From an uncultured Collinsella sp. (lineage in GTDB: Bacteria > Actinomycetota > Coriobacteriia > Coriobacteriales > Coriobacteriaceae): a stretch of 63,061 nucleotides of DNA. The stretch covers positions 1 through 63,061 of the forward strand of contig CATYZK010000011.1 of NCBI GenBank assembly GCA_958415665.1, given 5' to 3'. Positions 16,288-25,716 of this stretch are shown one piece after another. The position numbers and the translations under genes are program-made. Below the pieces are notes generated by a model. The model did no database searches and was not told the origin of the DNA. It saw nothing but the letters and a program-made list of their open reading frames with translations. Each line of letters begins with the position of its first letter. Within the stretch, counting starts at the first letter, position 1.

Positions 16288-18087
16288 CTACAGTCGTTGG
16301 CACACCACGGACACACGCTGACCGTCAAAACCAAAGCCCCAACGCATGCGCCCGACGGCGGGGCGCGGCACGCGGATATCATCGATGCCGTCGCGCTCTA
16401 TGTCGAGCAGTGCCTGAACCGCCAACAGTTCCAGGCCCAGGGCATCGACGCCAGGGTCGTACATCATGTTGATCGTTATCAGCGGTCGCTCATCGAGCAT
16501 GCCGAGCGTGTCGGCCACGTCAAACACCCGACCGGTGGGAATCACCTGGATATCCCAGCGATCCGAGACGCCACTTCGCTTGGAGCTGGGATTGCAATAG
16601 CCGGGCAGTCCAAAGCAGAGCCCCTGAAGCGCCAGATGATAGGCTGTCGGCACATCTGATTGGCCCACATCGATGCCCAGATCGCCGATAGCACAGCTCA
16701 AAGCTTGCTTTACAGTGTCCTCGTCTCCTCGACACAGCCCGTCATGGAACGAGTCGATAACTCCAACGTCCTCAACGGCGCACTCAAACCATTCCAGAAT
16801 TACAAGACGGAGCGCCTGACGCACTTCGTTGTTAGGCAGACGCAGGGAGCGAAGGCACGCGCCGTCCCCCGAATGCCCAGTCATGTCCGTCGTAAGAAAT
16901 CCAGACAGATACAGCGCAGTCCAGATATCTTCGGGCTTGGCGGCATCGGCCTCCTCGGCACGCACGCGCACTGGCGCCTCAATAAACCCATGCGGCTCAA
17001 CCAAATCGAACAATGCGGACAGGCGCATGAGATTCCAGTCACCGACGCATGCGCTCAGACGGTCGGCGTAACCATACAGATCCGCCCGAACAGGCGCGAC
17101 GCAACCGCGATGTGCGTAGTCCACCACACGCTCCGGGCTCGAGCAATAAAAACCACCAAGCAGGTAGCCCTCGAGCCACTCACGCGCGTCATCCAGACAG
17201 CCGTTGCGACCGATGCAATCCAACAGCACCTGGACTTCGTCGTCCGAAAAACCGAACCATCGATCACACCAACTCGACAGTGGCGTCGCCGATCGATAGG
17301 AAACCCCACGCTGGGACAACGCAAGCTCGGCAGGACCGGGGCGCTCGCCCATCAGACACGTCAATCGCAACGAGTCGCCGGCGTCGGCAATGGTGTCGAA
17401 CAACATTCGGCTGAGCGACTCTAGAGAATCCACGCTACCGTCGTCCTTAGCGTCCAAACGCTTTGGACATACCGCATCGTAGTCGTCTATCAGAAGAACA
17501 ACCTGCTCATCGAAAGCTGTCTGGAGCAGTTTAATGAGCACGCAAAGCGCCGCATCGGTCTCATTATCGCTGGCCACCCCACGCGCCGCCCTCTCGATAA
17601 GACGAACCTCACGTCTTGACAGATCAGGCGCGGCAAGCAGCGGCAGCAATCGGGCGCACTCGTGCGCGACAGCGCTGCGAATAGCCGCCGCAGCATCGGC
17701 GTCGCGCCTCGCAGCGGCAGCTGAAAAGTCGAGCATGATGACCGGATAGCACGCGTACTCATCACGAAAGCGACCACCGCCCGCCTGCCAAATCTGGGTA
17801 CAGACGAACGGGCTTCGATCCGGCCGCCGGTGATCAGGTCGTTCCAAATAGCATTTGAGCATCGATAGATTCATGCTCTTGCCAAAACCCTTGGGCCGAC
17901 AACAAAGCGCAACAGGTGCTTCGCTGTCCAATATATCGGCAATAAACATAGTCTTATCGACGAGTAAACACCGATTGATTGCATCGGAAAAGTCGTATAC
18001 ATCAACCGGTAGAGCTGCGTTATCCGCATAATTGAGCAACCGTGCACCAAACGCATGAGTAACACCATAATTCGCCTGTTCAGACAC
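16288..18087 (-). CDS. AAA-ATPase-like protein (PF09820-type)
   Basis: 599 residues if GTG 18087 (GGGAG 8 nt upstream) is the start; a longer frame to 18261 has poor composition. The N-terminal D-F-S-D-A-I-N, L-L-V-D-K-T-M-F-I and Walker-A-like R-P-K-G-F-G-K-S-M-N-L-S-M-L motifs, with L-L-I-D-D-Y-D-A as Walker B, match the family of AAA-ATPase-like proteins that often carry a C-terminal nuclease-like domain. The usual Walker A Thr is Ser, and the Walker B reads IDDYD rather than IDEYD. Such genes are expanded in gut anaerobes with unknown role. It converges on the preceding glycosyltransferase gene with 18 bp between them. Confidence 0.72.
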   Translation of the reverse strand: MSEQANYGVTHAFGARLLNYADNAALPVDVYDFSDAINRCLLVDKTMFIADILDSEAPVALCCRPKGFGKSMNLSMLKCYLERPDHRRPDRSPFVCTQIWQAGGGRFRDEYACYPVIMLDFSAAAARRDADAAAAIRSAVAHECARLLPLLAAPDLSRREVRLIERAARGVASDNETDAALCVLIKLLQTAFDEQVVLLIDDYDAVCPKRLDAKDDGSVDSLESLSRMLFDTIADAGDSLRLTCLMGERPGPAELALSQRGVSYRSATPLSSWCDRWFGFSDDEVQVLLDCIGRNGCLDDAREWLEGYLLGGFYCSSPERVVDYAHRGCVAPVRADLYGYADRLSACVGDWNLMRLSALFDLVEPHGFIEAPVRVRAEEADAAKPEDIWTALYLSGFLTTDMTGHSGDGACLRSLRLPNNEVRQALRLVILEWFECAVEDVGVIDSFHDGLCRGDEDTVKQALSCAIGDLGIDVGQSDVPTAYHLALQGLCFGLPGYCNPSSKRSGVSDRWDIQVIPTGRVFDVADTLGMLDERPLITINMMYDPGVDALGLELLAVQALLDIERDGIDDIRVPRPAVGRMRWGFGFDGQRVSVVCQRL

Positions 18088-18220
18088 CGTAAACTCTCCC
18101 TCTAACACAGCACAATGCCCATTGTAGCGAGCGGGTAGAGCGCAACAATATCGACATGCAAACGTTTCGGGCAACGGTAGCAACAGACCCCCGAGGGGGC
18201 ATAACAAATCGTTGCACAAC

Positions 18221-18256
18221 AAAAACGGGGCCCGATGCCGCCGCACCGGACCCCGT
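18221..18256 (-). terminator. Rho-independent terminator of the LPXTG protein gene
   Basis: On the minus strand ACGGGGTCCG pairs with CGGGCCCCGT around a 12-nt loop, followed by TTTTGTTG. It lies about 30 bp after the stop at 18288. Confidence 0.8.
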
Positions 18257-18287
18257 CCCAAACTCTTATAGAAAACGATCTGGAAGA

Positions 18288-20102
18288 TTACTCCTCCGAG
18301 CCGTCCTCCCCTGAAGCCTTGTTCTGCTGATCGAGTTTATGCTTGCCACTCACAATAGACGTGGCGCCCAGCGTGGCCAAGCTTGCACTGGCAAGGCTCG
18401 CCATCACAATCAGATCGCCCGTCTTGGGCATATTGCCGCCAGATGACTTGGTAGTTGTAGTCGTCGTGGTTGTAGTGGTCACCGTTTTGGAGTCATTCTG
18501 CTCCTGGACCTGGTTGTCAGCACCGCTCTTGTCGTTGTCTTCGGACTGTTTCTTTTCGCCCCCGGCCTTGCTCTTGTCCTTCTCCTCAGATTCAGACTTC
18601 TTATCCTCGCCCTTCTTCTGTTCGGACTTGTCGCTCTTCTCCTCAGAGCTAGAACCCTTATCGGATTCGGTCTTCTCGGAAGCCTCGTCCTTGGAGTCGC
18701 CCTTTGCGGCTTCGGTCTTTTCCGCGGAAACCTGAACAGAGTTGTCCTTGTTCTGGGCCGAGCCGTTATTGACGCCAGCCATCAGCGAAGAGCCCAGCGT
18801 AGAACCAAGTTGCACGGAGAAAGAAGGCTTCTTGTCCGGCGAAGCAACGGGAGCGTCCGGCGCCTTATTCGAGTCATCCTTGGAAGCATCGGAACCAGGG
18901 GTTGCGTCAGAGTCGGAGCCGTTGTTAGAGCCGGTGCCAACGGACGAATCGCTCGAGCCGGTGGATGAGTTAGAGGTGCCAGCGCCGGTCGAACCAGAAG
19001 CGTCGCTGTCCGTATTGCCGGCAGAGCTTGAAGACGAATCGCCCGCAGCAGAGCCGTTTGAATCGGAGCCGTTCGAGGTAGAGCCGTTGTTGGTAGTGCC
19101 ACCAGCAGAGCCATCACCGTCAGCATCGGTCGAGGGCGCATCCATCCTGTCATCGTTGGCATCGTCGCTCGCGTCGTCATTCGAATCAGGCGTCGGCGAG
19201 GGCGCCGGCGTGGGCTCGGGCTGCACGGGCGTCGCAGCGGCAGCGGCCTCATCCTCGGCGATATAAACCAAGCAGTCCTTCAGCTCGTTGCGGTAGCGGT
19301 TCTTCCAGCCCTCATGATACTGGGGCTGGCTCGAATACTTGGTCGCCACGTTATTAACCACGCTGTTGGAAAGCGCCGTCACAAACTCGCGGTCGGACAT
19401 ATCGTTGGAGAGATTCGCCCAACGGAAGAAGTCCCTGCAGCCACCGGTGCCGCACATGTTGGTGATGCTCCACACCATGCCCTTAACGCAATCGGCACGG
19501 CCCGAAATATCAATGCCCAGGCCACTCTTGAGCCACGCCTCGGTCACCGCATAGTACGAGTTGTACGCATAGGCATCTTGAAGAGCTGAGAACTCAACAG
19601 GATCGGCGTTATAAGCGCCCTGGAAGGCCTCCTGCGCAATACGGCCCAGCTCAGTGAGCTGGCCGTTCTCGTACATGGAATTGCTCGTGTTGGAAATCTC
19701 GCTGCCGCGATCAATCGCATCCTTAAGCATGCTGTATTTTTCGGGGTTGTAGTTGTAGGCCTGCTTCATAAACGGAATGAGCGACCATCGACGGTCGAAC
19801 TGGTAATAACCCAGCGCGTTATAGCCGTCGCCATACGAAAAGCCCTGGTTATAGTTGCCATGGCTCTCGTACTTGGTAAAGTACTTCATCTCGGGGGTCA
19901 CGTTAACAAACGAAACGCCCTGGACCGACCTCAGCACGCCCGAGAAGGACTGCTGGGTATAGAGACCCTTATCGATATCGGTCGCATCCGAGGCAACGCC
20001 CGGCGTGGGCTCCTCGGCGGCAGCGGGTGCGGGTGCGGTAACGGCGCCAAACGAAAGCGCCAACGTCAGGCCCGCGACAATCGCAGAATGCTTGGGCTGC
20101 AT
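18288..20102 (-). CDS. LPXTG-anchored surface protein with lysozyme-like N-terminal domain
   Basis: 604 residues from ATG 20102 behind GGGAGG. A signal peptide ends near A-A-A-E. The N-terminal domain (about 45-280) contains Y-E-S-H-G-N-Y and G-Y-Y-Q-F-D, which recalls the catalytic Glu region of lysozyme-fold muramidases; this is inference. A long Ser/Asp/Gly/Thr-rich then Lys/Glu-rich low-complexity linker (about 285-550) leads to N-M-P-K-T-G-D near 559, a sortase signal with Met in place of Leu, a hydrophobic helix and a positively charged tail. So the N-terminal domain is displayed beyond the wall. The linker is slippage-prone. Confidence 0.82.
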   Translation of the reverse strand: MQPKHSAIVAGLTLALSFGAVTAPAPAAAEEPTPGVASDATDIDKGLYTQQSFSGVLRSVQGVSFVNVTPEMKYFTKYESHGNYNQGFSYGDGYNALGYYQFDRRWSLIPFMKQAYNYNPEKYSMLKDAIDRGSEISNTSNSMYENGQLTELGRIAQEAFQGAYNADPVEFSALQDAYAYNSYYAVTEAWLKSGLGIDISGRADCVKGMVWSITNMCGTGGCRDFFRWANLSNDMSDREFVTALSNSVVNNVATKYSSQPQYHEGWKNRYRNELKDCLVYIAEDEAAAAATPVQPEPTPAPSPTPDSNDDASDDANDDRMDAPSTDADGDGSAGGTTNNGSTSNGSDSNGSAAGDSSSSSAGNTDSDASGSTGAGTSNSSTGSSDSSVGTGSNNGSDSDATPGSDASKDDSNKAPDAPVASPDKKPSFSVQLGSTLGSSLMAGVNNGSAQNKDNSVQVSAEKTEAAKGDSKDEASEKTESDKGSSSEEKSDKSEQKKGEDKKSESEEKDKSKAGGEKKQSEDNDKSGADNQVQEQNDSKTVTTTTTTTTTTKSSGGNMPKTGDLIVMASLASASLATLGATSIVSGKHKLDQQNKASGEDGSEE

Positions 20103-20172
20103 AAGATCCTCCCTGCATTGGTGTAGTTAAAGTGCAGTTTGCAAAGATAGAAATAAGTATTGCAGCTCGCCC

Positions 20173-20188
20173 GTTGTTGCACAACAAC
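20173..20188. promoter_or_regulatory. Perfect 16-bp palindrome upstream of the LPXTG gene
   Basis: GTTGTTGC-ACAACAAC is a perfect inverted repeat about 70 bp upstream of the start at 20102. Part of it (GTTGCACAACAA) recurs near 18211-18222 just after the same gene. It could be an operator. Confidence 0.35.
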
Positions 20189-20241
20189 CCCTCGGTAAAC
20201 GGCAACAACCCTCCGCGAAATCTTAAGGAATTGCGCTCAAC

Positions 20242-20673
20242 CTACAGTTTGATGTCGAAGTTAATCTCGGGGACGGCGGCAAGGTCGGCTAACGTCACGC
20301 CGTCGACGTACTTTTCGATCACGTCGTCCAGACCGCGCCAGAATTTGACGGTCGAGCAAAGATCGCTGCGGGCGCAGCTGTTGTCGATGCCATCGCACGC
20401 CACCGGAGCCGTGCTGCCCTCGACGGCGCGCAGGATGTCGCCGGCACGCACCTCGGCCGGGTCTTTGGCCATCATGTAGCCGCCGCCCTTGCCGCGCACA
20501 CTCTTAAGGAGGCCCGCCTTCATAAGCGGACGAACCAGCTGTTCCAGATACTTTTGCGAGATACGCTCGCGGTCGGCGACCTCGCGCAGGGCGATCTTAC
20601 CCTCGGCGTCACCAAGCGCTGCGATATAGATCATCAGTCGGAGGGCATAGCGGCCCTTAGAAGAAATGAGCAT
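20242..20673 (-). CDS. Rrf2 family Fe-S-sensing regulator, likely of the suf operon
   Basis: 143 residues from ATG 20673 preceded by GGGAGG. The N-terminal winged helix (S-S-K-G-R-Y-A-L-R, I-S-Q-K-Y-L-E-Q) and the wing G-G-G-Y are typical of Rrf2/IscR proteins. Three cysteines in C-x6-C-x5-C spacing match the cluster-ligand region of IscR-type sensors, which switch DNA binding according to Fe-S supply. It is divergent from sufC, with two palindromic operators between them, so it probably represses both itself and the suf genes. The LPXTG protein gene follows on the same strand after 139 bp. Confidence 0.88.
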   Translation of the reverse strand: MLISSKGRYALRLMIYIAALGDAEGKIALREVADRERISQKYLEQLVRPLMKAGLLKSVRGKGGGYMMAKDPAEVRAGDILRAVEGSTAPVACDGIDNSCARSDLCSTVKFWRGLDDVIEKYVDGVTLADLAAVPEINFDIKL

Positions 20674-20694
20674 ACCTACCCTCCCATCGCATCT

Positions 20695-20723
20695 GGGACA
20701 ACATAACCAGGTTTGTCTGTCCC
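20695..20723. promoter_or_regulatory. Rrf2-type operator 1
   Basis: A 29-bp imperfect palindrome, GGGACA at the left and TGTCCC at the right, with CATAACC-AGGTTT in the centre. Its left arm and centre recur in operator 2, 44 bp away. Position between the Rrf2 gene and sufC suggests autoregulation. Confidence 0.65.
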
Positions 20724-20738
20724 AAATCTTAAGTAAGC

Positions 20739-20767
20739 GGGACAAACATAACAGGTTATTTTGTCCC
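20739..20767. promoter_or_regulatory. Rrf2-type operator 2
   Basis: A 29-bp near-perfect palindrome: GGGACAA, then TAAC-AG-GTTA in the centre, then TTGTCCC. It has the same architecture as operator 1. It probably lies over or next to the suf promoter. Confidence 0.68.
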
Positions 20768-20897
20768 ACATCTAGAAAAGTCGAGTGGATTAGTCGGGTT
20801 TTCCCTTGACTAACGCCGAACCCATAGTAACTTTATTCCGAGAAGATTCCTAGGGTTTCGTACACCCATGAGTACACCATATACAGAGAGGGACAGC

Positions 20898-21698
20898 ATG
20901 AGCGCAAATCCGCTGCTTTCCATCGAAGGTCTGACCGCCTCCGTGGACGAGAAGACCATCCTCCACAACGTCAACCTTAACGTCGCCGCCGGCGAGACCC
21001 ACGTGCTGATGGGACCCAACGGCGCCGGCAAGTCCACCCTTGGCCACCTGGTCATGGGCGACCCCGTCTACACGGTCAACGACGGACGTATCGTCTTTGA
21101 CGGCCAGGACATCACCGAGCTCACCACCGACAAGCGCTCGCGCGCCGGCCTGTTTCTGAGCTTCCAGGCCCCGGTCGAGATCCCGGGCGTGCCGCTGTCG
21201 AGCTTTTTGCGCGCCAGCATCGCCGGCCGCCCCGGCCTGGAGATGAAGGGCAAGGAGTTCCGTCGCCGCGTGAAGGAGCTCGCAGCCGAGCTCAACATGG
21301 ACACCGCCTACCTCAACCGCGAGCTGGGCGTGGGCTTCTCGGGCGGCGAGAAGAAGAAGGTCGAGATGCTCCAGCTCCTGCTGCTGCAGCCCAAGCTCGC
21401 CATCCTGGACGAAACCGACTCGGGCTTGGACGTCGACGCGCTTTCCACCGTCAGCCACGGCATGGACGCCTACCGCAAGAGCTGCGACGGCTCCATGCTC
21501 ATCATCACGCATAACACGCGCATCCTGGAGCACCTGGATGTCGACCGCGTACACGTTATGGTTAAGGGCCACATCGTGCGCGAGGACGACGCCTCGCTCA
21601 TCCCCTGGATCGACAAGAACGGCTTTGAGACCTTCGAGCGCGAGGCCGCCGAGCAGCGCGCCCAGGCCGAGGCCGCCGCTGCCGAGCAGCAGGCGTAA
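20898..21698 (+). CDS. sufC: Fe-S assembly ATPase SufC
   Basis: 266 residues from ATG 20898 (GAGAGGGA upstream). ABC-ATPase motifs: Walker A G-P-N-G-A-G-K-S-T, a signature F-S-G-G-E-K-K-K and Walker B L-A-I-L-D-E-T-D-S-G-L-D, the last being diagnostic for SufC. It drives the SufBCD scaffold on which Fe-S clusters form in the cytoplasm. First gene of sufCBDSU. An Ala/Glu/Gln-rich tail of about 20 residues extends beyond the usual end. An in-frame ATG at 20868 lacks a ribosome site. Confidence 0.95.
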   Translation: MSANPLLSIEGLTASVDEKTILHNVNLNVAAGETHVLMGPNGAGKSTLGHLVMGDPVYTVNDGRIVFDGQDITELTTDKRSRAGLFLSFQAPVEIPGVPLSSFLRASIAGRPGLEMKGKEFRRRVKELAAELNMDTAYLNRELGVGFSGGEKKKVEMLQLLLLQPKLAILDETDSGLDVDALSTVSHGMDAYRKSCDGSMLIITHNTRILEHLDVDRVHVMVKGHIVREDDASLIPWIDKNGFETFEREAAEQRAQAEAAAAEQQA

Positions 21699-21710
21699 AG
21701 GGGCGACGCA

Positions 21711-23123
21711 ATGACCAAGAACCGCACCGAGGTCGCGGACATCGACCGCAGCCTCTACGACTTCACCTATGGCGAGGAGGGATTCGAGCGCCTCGACGCC
21801 GGCATCACGCCCGACATCGTGCGCGAGATCAGCGCCAAGAAGGACGAGCCGCAGTGGATGCTCGACCTGCGCCTCAAGTCCCTCGAGATCTTTAGCCGCT
21901 TCCCGGATCCGACGTGGGGCCCCTCCATCGAGGGCCTGGACATGGACAACATCGTCACCTACGTCAAGCCCAATACCGACCAAAAGCACGACTGGGAGTC
22001 GGTGCCCGACGACATCAAGAACACCTTTGAGCGCCTGGGTATCCCCGAGGCCGAGCGCAGCTACCTGGCGGGCGTCGGCGCGCAGTACGACTCCGAGCTG
22101 GTCTACCACAACATGCAGGACACCGCGTCCAAGATGGGCATCGTCTATTCCGGTATTGAGGAGGCCCTGCACGACCCGCAGTGGGAGCCGCTCATCCACG
22201 AGAAGTTTATGACGCTCATCCCGCCCACCGACCACAAGTTTGCGGCCCTGCACGGCGCCGTATGGTCGGGCGGCTCGTTTGTCTACGTGCCCAAGGGCAC
22301 CAAGCTCGATTTTCCGTTGCAGAGCTACTTCCGTCTTAACGCCAAGGGTGCCGGCCAGTTTGAGCACACACTCATCATCGTCGAGGACGACGCCGACCTG
22401 CACTTTATCGAGGGCTGCTCCGCGCCCAAGTACAACGTGGCCAACCTCCACGCCGGCGCCGTCGAGCTCTTTGTGGGCAAACGCGCGCACCTGCGCTACT
22501 CGACCATCGAGAACTGGTCCAAGAACATGTACAACCTCAACACCAAGCGTGCGCGTGTGGACGAGGATGGCGACATCGAGTGGATCAGTGGCTCCTTCGG
22601 CAGTCACGTGGGCTACCTCTACCCCATGAGCGTGCTCAACGGCCGCCGCGCCCGCTCGAGCTTTACCGGCATCACCTTTGCCGGTGCCGGCCAGAACCTC
22701 GACACCGGCTGCAAGGTCGTGCTCAACGCGCCCGATACCTCGGCAACCGTCGAGACCAAGGGCATCTCCAAGAGCGGCGGCATCCAGACCTTCCGCAGCT
22801 CCATCGTGGCCACGCCCAAGGCCGAGGGTTCCAAGGCAACCGTGAGCTGCCAGTCGCTGATGCTCGACGACCAGAGCCGCTCCGACACTATTCCGGCCAT
22901 GGACATCCGCGCCAAGAACGTCGACATCGGCCACGAGGCCACCATCGGCCGCATCGGCGACGACAAGGTGTTCTACCTGATGAGCCGCGGCATCTCGGAG
23001 GAAGAGGCCCGCACCATGATCGTCAACGGCTTTGCCAACCCGGTCTCCAAGGAGCTGCCGCTGGAGTACGCCGTTGAGATGAACAACCTGATCAAGCTCG
23101 AGATGGAAGGAGCGATCGGATAA
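21711..23123 (+). CDS. sufB: Fe-S assembly scaffold SufB
   Basis: 470 residues, the usual length. The beta-helix core contains the family runs P-K-G-T-K-L-D-F-P-L, the E-G-C-S-A-P region and the C-terminal S-R-G-I-S-E-E-E-A and N-G-F-A motifs. SufB receives sulfur from SufS/SufU and builds the cluster with SufC and SufD. It starts 12 bp after sufC and its stop overlaps the sufD start by one base, showing tight coupling. Confidence 0.95.
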   Translation: MTKNRTEVADIDRSLYDFTYGEEGFERLDAGITPDIVREISAKKDEPQWMLDLRLKSLEIFSRFPDPTWGPSIEGLDMDNIVTYVKPNTDQKHDWESVPDDIKNTFERLGIPEAERSYLAGVGAQYDSELVYHNMQDTASKMGIVYSGIEEALHDPQWEPLIHEKFMTLIPPTDHKFAALHGAVWSGGSFVYVPKGTKLDFPLQSYFRLNAKGAGQFEHTLIIVEDDADLHFIEGCSAPKYNVANLHAGAVELFVGKRAHLRYSTIENWSKNMYNLNTKRARVDEDGDIEWISGSFGSHVGYLYPMSVLNGRRARSSFTGITFAGAGQNLDTGCKVVLNAPDTSATVETKGISKSGGIQTFRSSIVATPKAEGSKATVSCQSLMLDDQSRSDTIPAMDIRAKNVDIGHEATIGRIGDDKVFYLMSRGISEEEARTMIVNGFANPVSKELPLEYAVEMNNLIKLEMEGAIG

Positions 23124-24394
23124 TGAAACAGACCACGAACACCGCTGCTACCACGCTTGAGCAGGTCAATGCGATGCCCGCAGCTACCTGGGGCTGGCTG
23201 AAGATGAACCAGACCAAGCTCGAGCTTTCGAACGAGCTTGCCACCGCTCCTGCCGAGGCCGTGGAGGTCGAGGGCCTGGACAAGCAGCTCCTCGGCGCGG
23301 ACGACGCGTTCGACAACGCTATGGATGCCATGGCCGAACGCTTCCCCGAGCGCCGCGCCTCCGCCCCCGGCGATGCCGCCGATCGCGCCCGCATCACCCC
23401 CGAGACGGAGCTCGACGTGCCCGCAACCTCCGTCTACCAGGCCGGAGCCATCAAGCTCGAGGAGGAGCTCTCCCCCGCCGAGGCCTTCGAAACTGGCATG
23501 GGCGAGGCCGCCTACGCCTACCTGGCCGACCACGCCACTAAGCGCATCGTTATCGATGTACCCGCATATAAGCACGCCACGGCTACCATTCGCGTGAGTG
23601 GCGTCGACGCAGCGGCTGCGATTGCAGCTATCGACGTCGTCGCCCGCCCGCAGGCAACGCTCGACCTGAACATTGCCCTTGACTCCCCCGTTACCGGCGA
23701 AGGCGTCGTGGGCTCCGTGCTGCGCGTCTGCGCCCACGAGTACGCTACCGTCAACGTGACCTGCACGCAGACGCTCGACGACAGTTGGATCGCACTCGAC
23801 GACACCGGCCTGTTTTTGGACGAGGGCGCTCGCGTCAACGTGCAGCACACCGTTCTGGGTGCCGGCGCCAGCGCCACCGGCCTTGCCGGCGACCTGCTGG
23901 GCGACACCGCCAAGGTCACTATCGACACTGATTACCTGGGCGCTCGCGAGCAGGTGCGCGACTTTAACTACGAGCTGCGCCACCGCGGCCGCAAGACCGA
24001 GTGCGAAATCGACGCCAACGGCGTGCTGACCGGCACGTCCAAGAAGGTCTACCGCGGCACCATCGACCTCGTGCACGGCTGCAAGGGCGCAACCGGTACC
24101 GAGCGCGAGACGGTGCTGCTCGCCAACAAGGGCGTCGACAACAAAACCGTCCCTGTCATCCTCTGCGACGAGGACGACGTCGCCGGCAACCACGGCGCCA
24201 CCATCGGCCATGTCCGCGACGAGCAGCTGTTCTACCTCGCCTGCCGCGGCCTCGACCAAAATGCCGCCGAGGACCTGTTCATCCGCGCCAAGCTGGAGGA
24301 CGCCGCGCTCTCTGCCGCCGACGAGCGCACCCGCGCCGCCGTCGTCCGTCTGGGCAACAACCTGATCGATAACTTTGAAGAGGAGCTCGCATGA
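23123..24394 (+). CDS. sufD: Fe-S assembly protein SufD
   Basis: 423 residues. A SufB paralogue with the shared C-terminal C-R-G-L-D-Q-N-A-A-E-D pattern and H-G-A-T-I-G motif, and a variable Ala/Glu-rich N-terminus. Partners SufB and SufC as a heterodimer scaffold. Starts within the sufB stop and overlaps sufS by four bases. Confidence 0.93.
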   Translation: MKQTTNTAATTLEQVNAMPAATWGWLKMNQTKLELSNELATAPAEAVEVEGLDKQLLGADDAFDNAMDAMAERFPERRASAPGDAADRARITPETELDVPATSVYQAGAIKLEEELSPAEAFETGMGEAAYAYLADHATKRIVIDVPAYKHATATIRVSGVDAAAAIAAIDVVARPQATLDLNIALDSPVTGEGVVGSVLRVCAHEYATVNVTCTQTLDDSWIALDDTGLFLDEGARVNVQHTVLGAGASATGLAGDLLGDTAKVTIDTDYLGAREQVRDFNYELRHRGRKTECEIDANGVLTGTSKKVYRGTIDLVHGCKGATGTERETVLLANKGVDNKTVPVILCDEDDVAGNHGATIGHVRDEQLFYLACRGLDQNAAEDLFIRAKLEDAALSAADERTRAAVVRLGNNLIDNFEEELA

Positions 24395-25716
24395 TCGACA
24401 CCGAGCACGTTAAATGCGATACCTGCACCGCCCCCGAGCCCATGGAGCTCGACGCCAGCGACGAGGCTTCGCGTGGCTGGCCTACCGTGGACATCGAGAC
24501 CAACCCCTACAAGGGCCAGTTCCCGCTGTTCCAGCAGCACCCCGAGATCGCCTTCCTCGATAGCGCCGCCACCGCACAGCGTCCTGCCTGCGTGCTCGAC
24601 GCCGAGCGCGACTTCTACCAGCGCATGAACGCCAACCCGCTGCGCGGCCTGTACTCGCTGTCCGTCGAGGCCACCGACGCCATCGCGAAGGTCCGCCAAC
24701 AAATCGCCGACCTCATCGGCGCCGCCCAGGCCAACGAAGTCGTCTTCACCCGCAACACGAGCGAGTCGCTCAACCTGGTCGCCAAGAGTTTTGCGCCCAC
24801 GGTACTCGAGCCCGGCGACGAGGTCGTCATCACCATCATGGAGCACCACTCCAACCTGATCCCGTGGCAGCAGGTCTGCCGCGAGACCGGCGCCAAGCTC
24901 GTCTACCTCTACCCCACCAAGACCGGCCAGCTCACGACCGAGGAAGTTCTTTCCAAGGTGGGCCCCAAGACCAAGATCCTGGCCGTGGGTCAGGTCTCCA
25001 ACGTACTGGGCGTCGAGAACCCGGTCAAGAACCTCGGCAAGCTCGTGCACAAGTACGGTGGCTACCTGGTCGTCGACGGCGCGCAGTCGCTGCCGCACAT
25101 GCCGGTTAACGTGGCCGACCTGGGCGCCGACTTCTTCGCCTTTAGCGCGCACAAGGCCATGGGCCCCATGGGCATCGGCGTGCTGTGGGGCAAGATGGAC
25201 CTGCTCAACGCCATGCCGCCCATGCTTACCGGCGGCGAGATGATCGATTCGGTCACCGAGCAGGACGCCGTCTGGGCTCCCGTCCCCGAGAAGTTCGAGG
25301 CCGGCACGCAGGACGCCGCCGGCATCTTCGCCACAGGCGCCGCACTCGATTACCTGGTCAACACGGTGGGTTACGAGAACATCCAGGCACGCGAGCAGGC
25401 ACTCGTCCACTACCTGATGGGCGAGCTCATGCAGCTCGACTTTGTCCAGATCATCGGCTCGATCTACTGGGACAACCACCACGGCGTCGTGAGCTTTAAC
25501 GTCAAGGGCATCCACCCGCACGACGTCGCGAGCATCATGGACATGGACGGCGTCTGCATCCGCGCCGGTCACCACTGCGCGCAGCCGCTGCTCACCTGGC
25601 TGGGCGTCGAGAACCTTGCCTGCTGCCGCGCCAGCGTAGCCTTCTACAACGACAAGGCCGACATCGACAAGTTCATCGCCGGCCTGCATCACGTTTGGAG
25701 CACGTTCAATGGGTAA
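24391..25716 (+). CDS. sufS: Cysteine desulfurase SufS
   Basis: 441 residues. A type II PLP desulfurase: the F-S-A-H-K-A-M-G-P segment carries the Schiff-base lysine and R-A-G-H-H-C-A-Q-P the active cysteine. It releases sulfur from cysteine and passes it to SufU. There is an extra N-terminal stretch of about 30 residues with a C-D-T-C motif before the normal fold begins near I-A-F-L-D-S-A-A-T. Overlaps sufU by 8 bp. Confidence 0.94.
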   Translation: MIDTEHVKCDTCTAPEPMELDASDEASRGWPTVDIETNPYKGQFPLFQQHPEIAFLDSAATAQRPACVLDAERDFYQRMNANPLRGLYSLSVEATDAIAKVRQQIADLIGAAQANEVVFTRNTSESLNLVAKSFAPTVLEPGDEVVITIMEHHSNLIPWQQVCRETGAKLVYLYPTKTGQLTTEEVLSKVGPKTKILAVGQVSNVLGVENPVKNLGKLVHKYGGYLVVDGAQSLPHMPVNVADLGADFFAFSAHKAMGPMGIGVLWGKMDLLNAMPPMLTGGEMIDSVTEQDAVWAPVPEKFEAGTQDAAGIFATGAALDYLVNTVGYENIQAREQALVHYLMGELMQLDFVQIIGSIYWDNHHGVVSFNVKGIHPHDVASIMDMDGVCIRAGHHCAQPLLTWLGVENLACCRASVAFYNDKADIDKFIAGLHHVWSTFNG

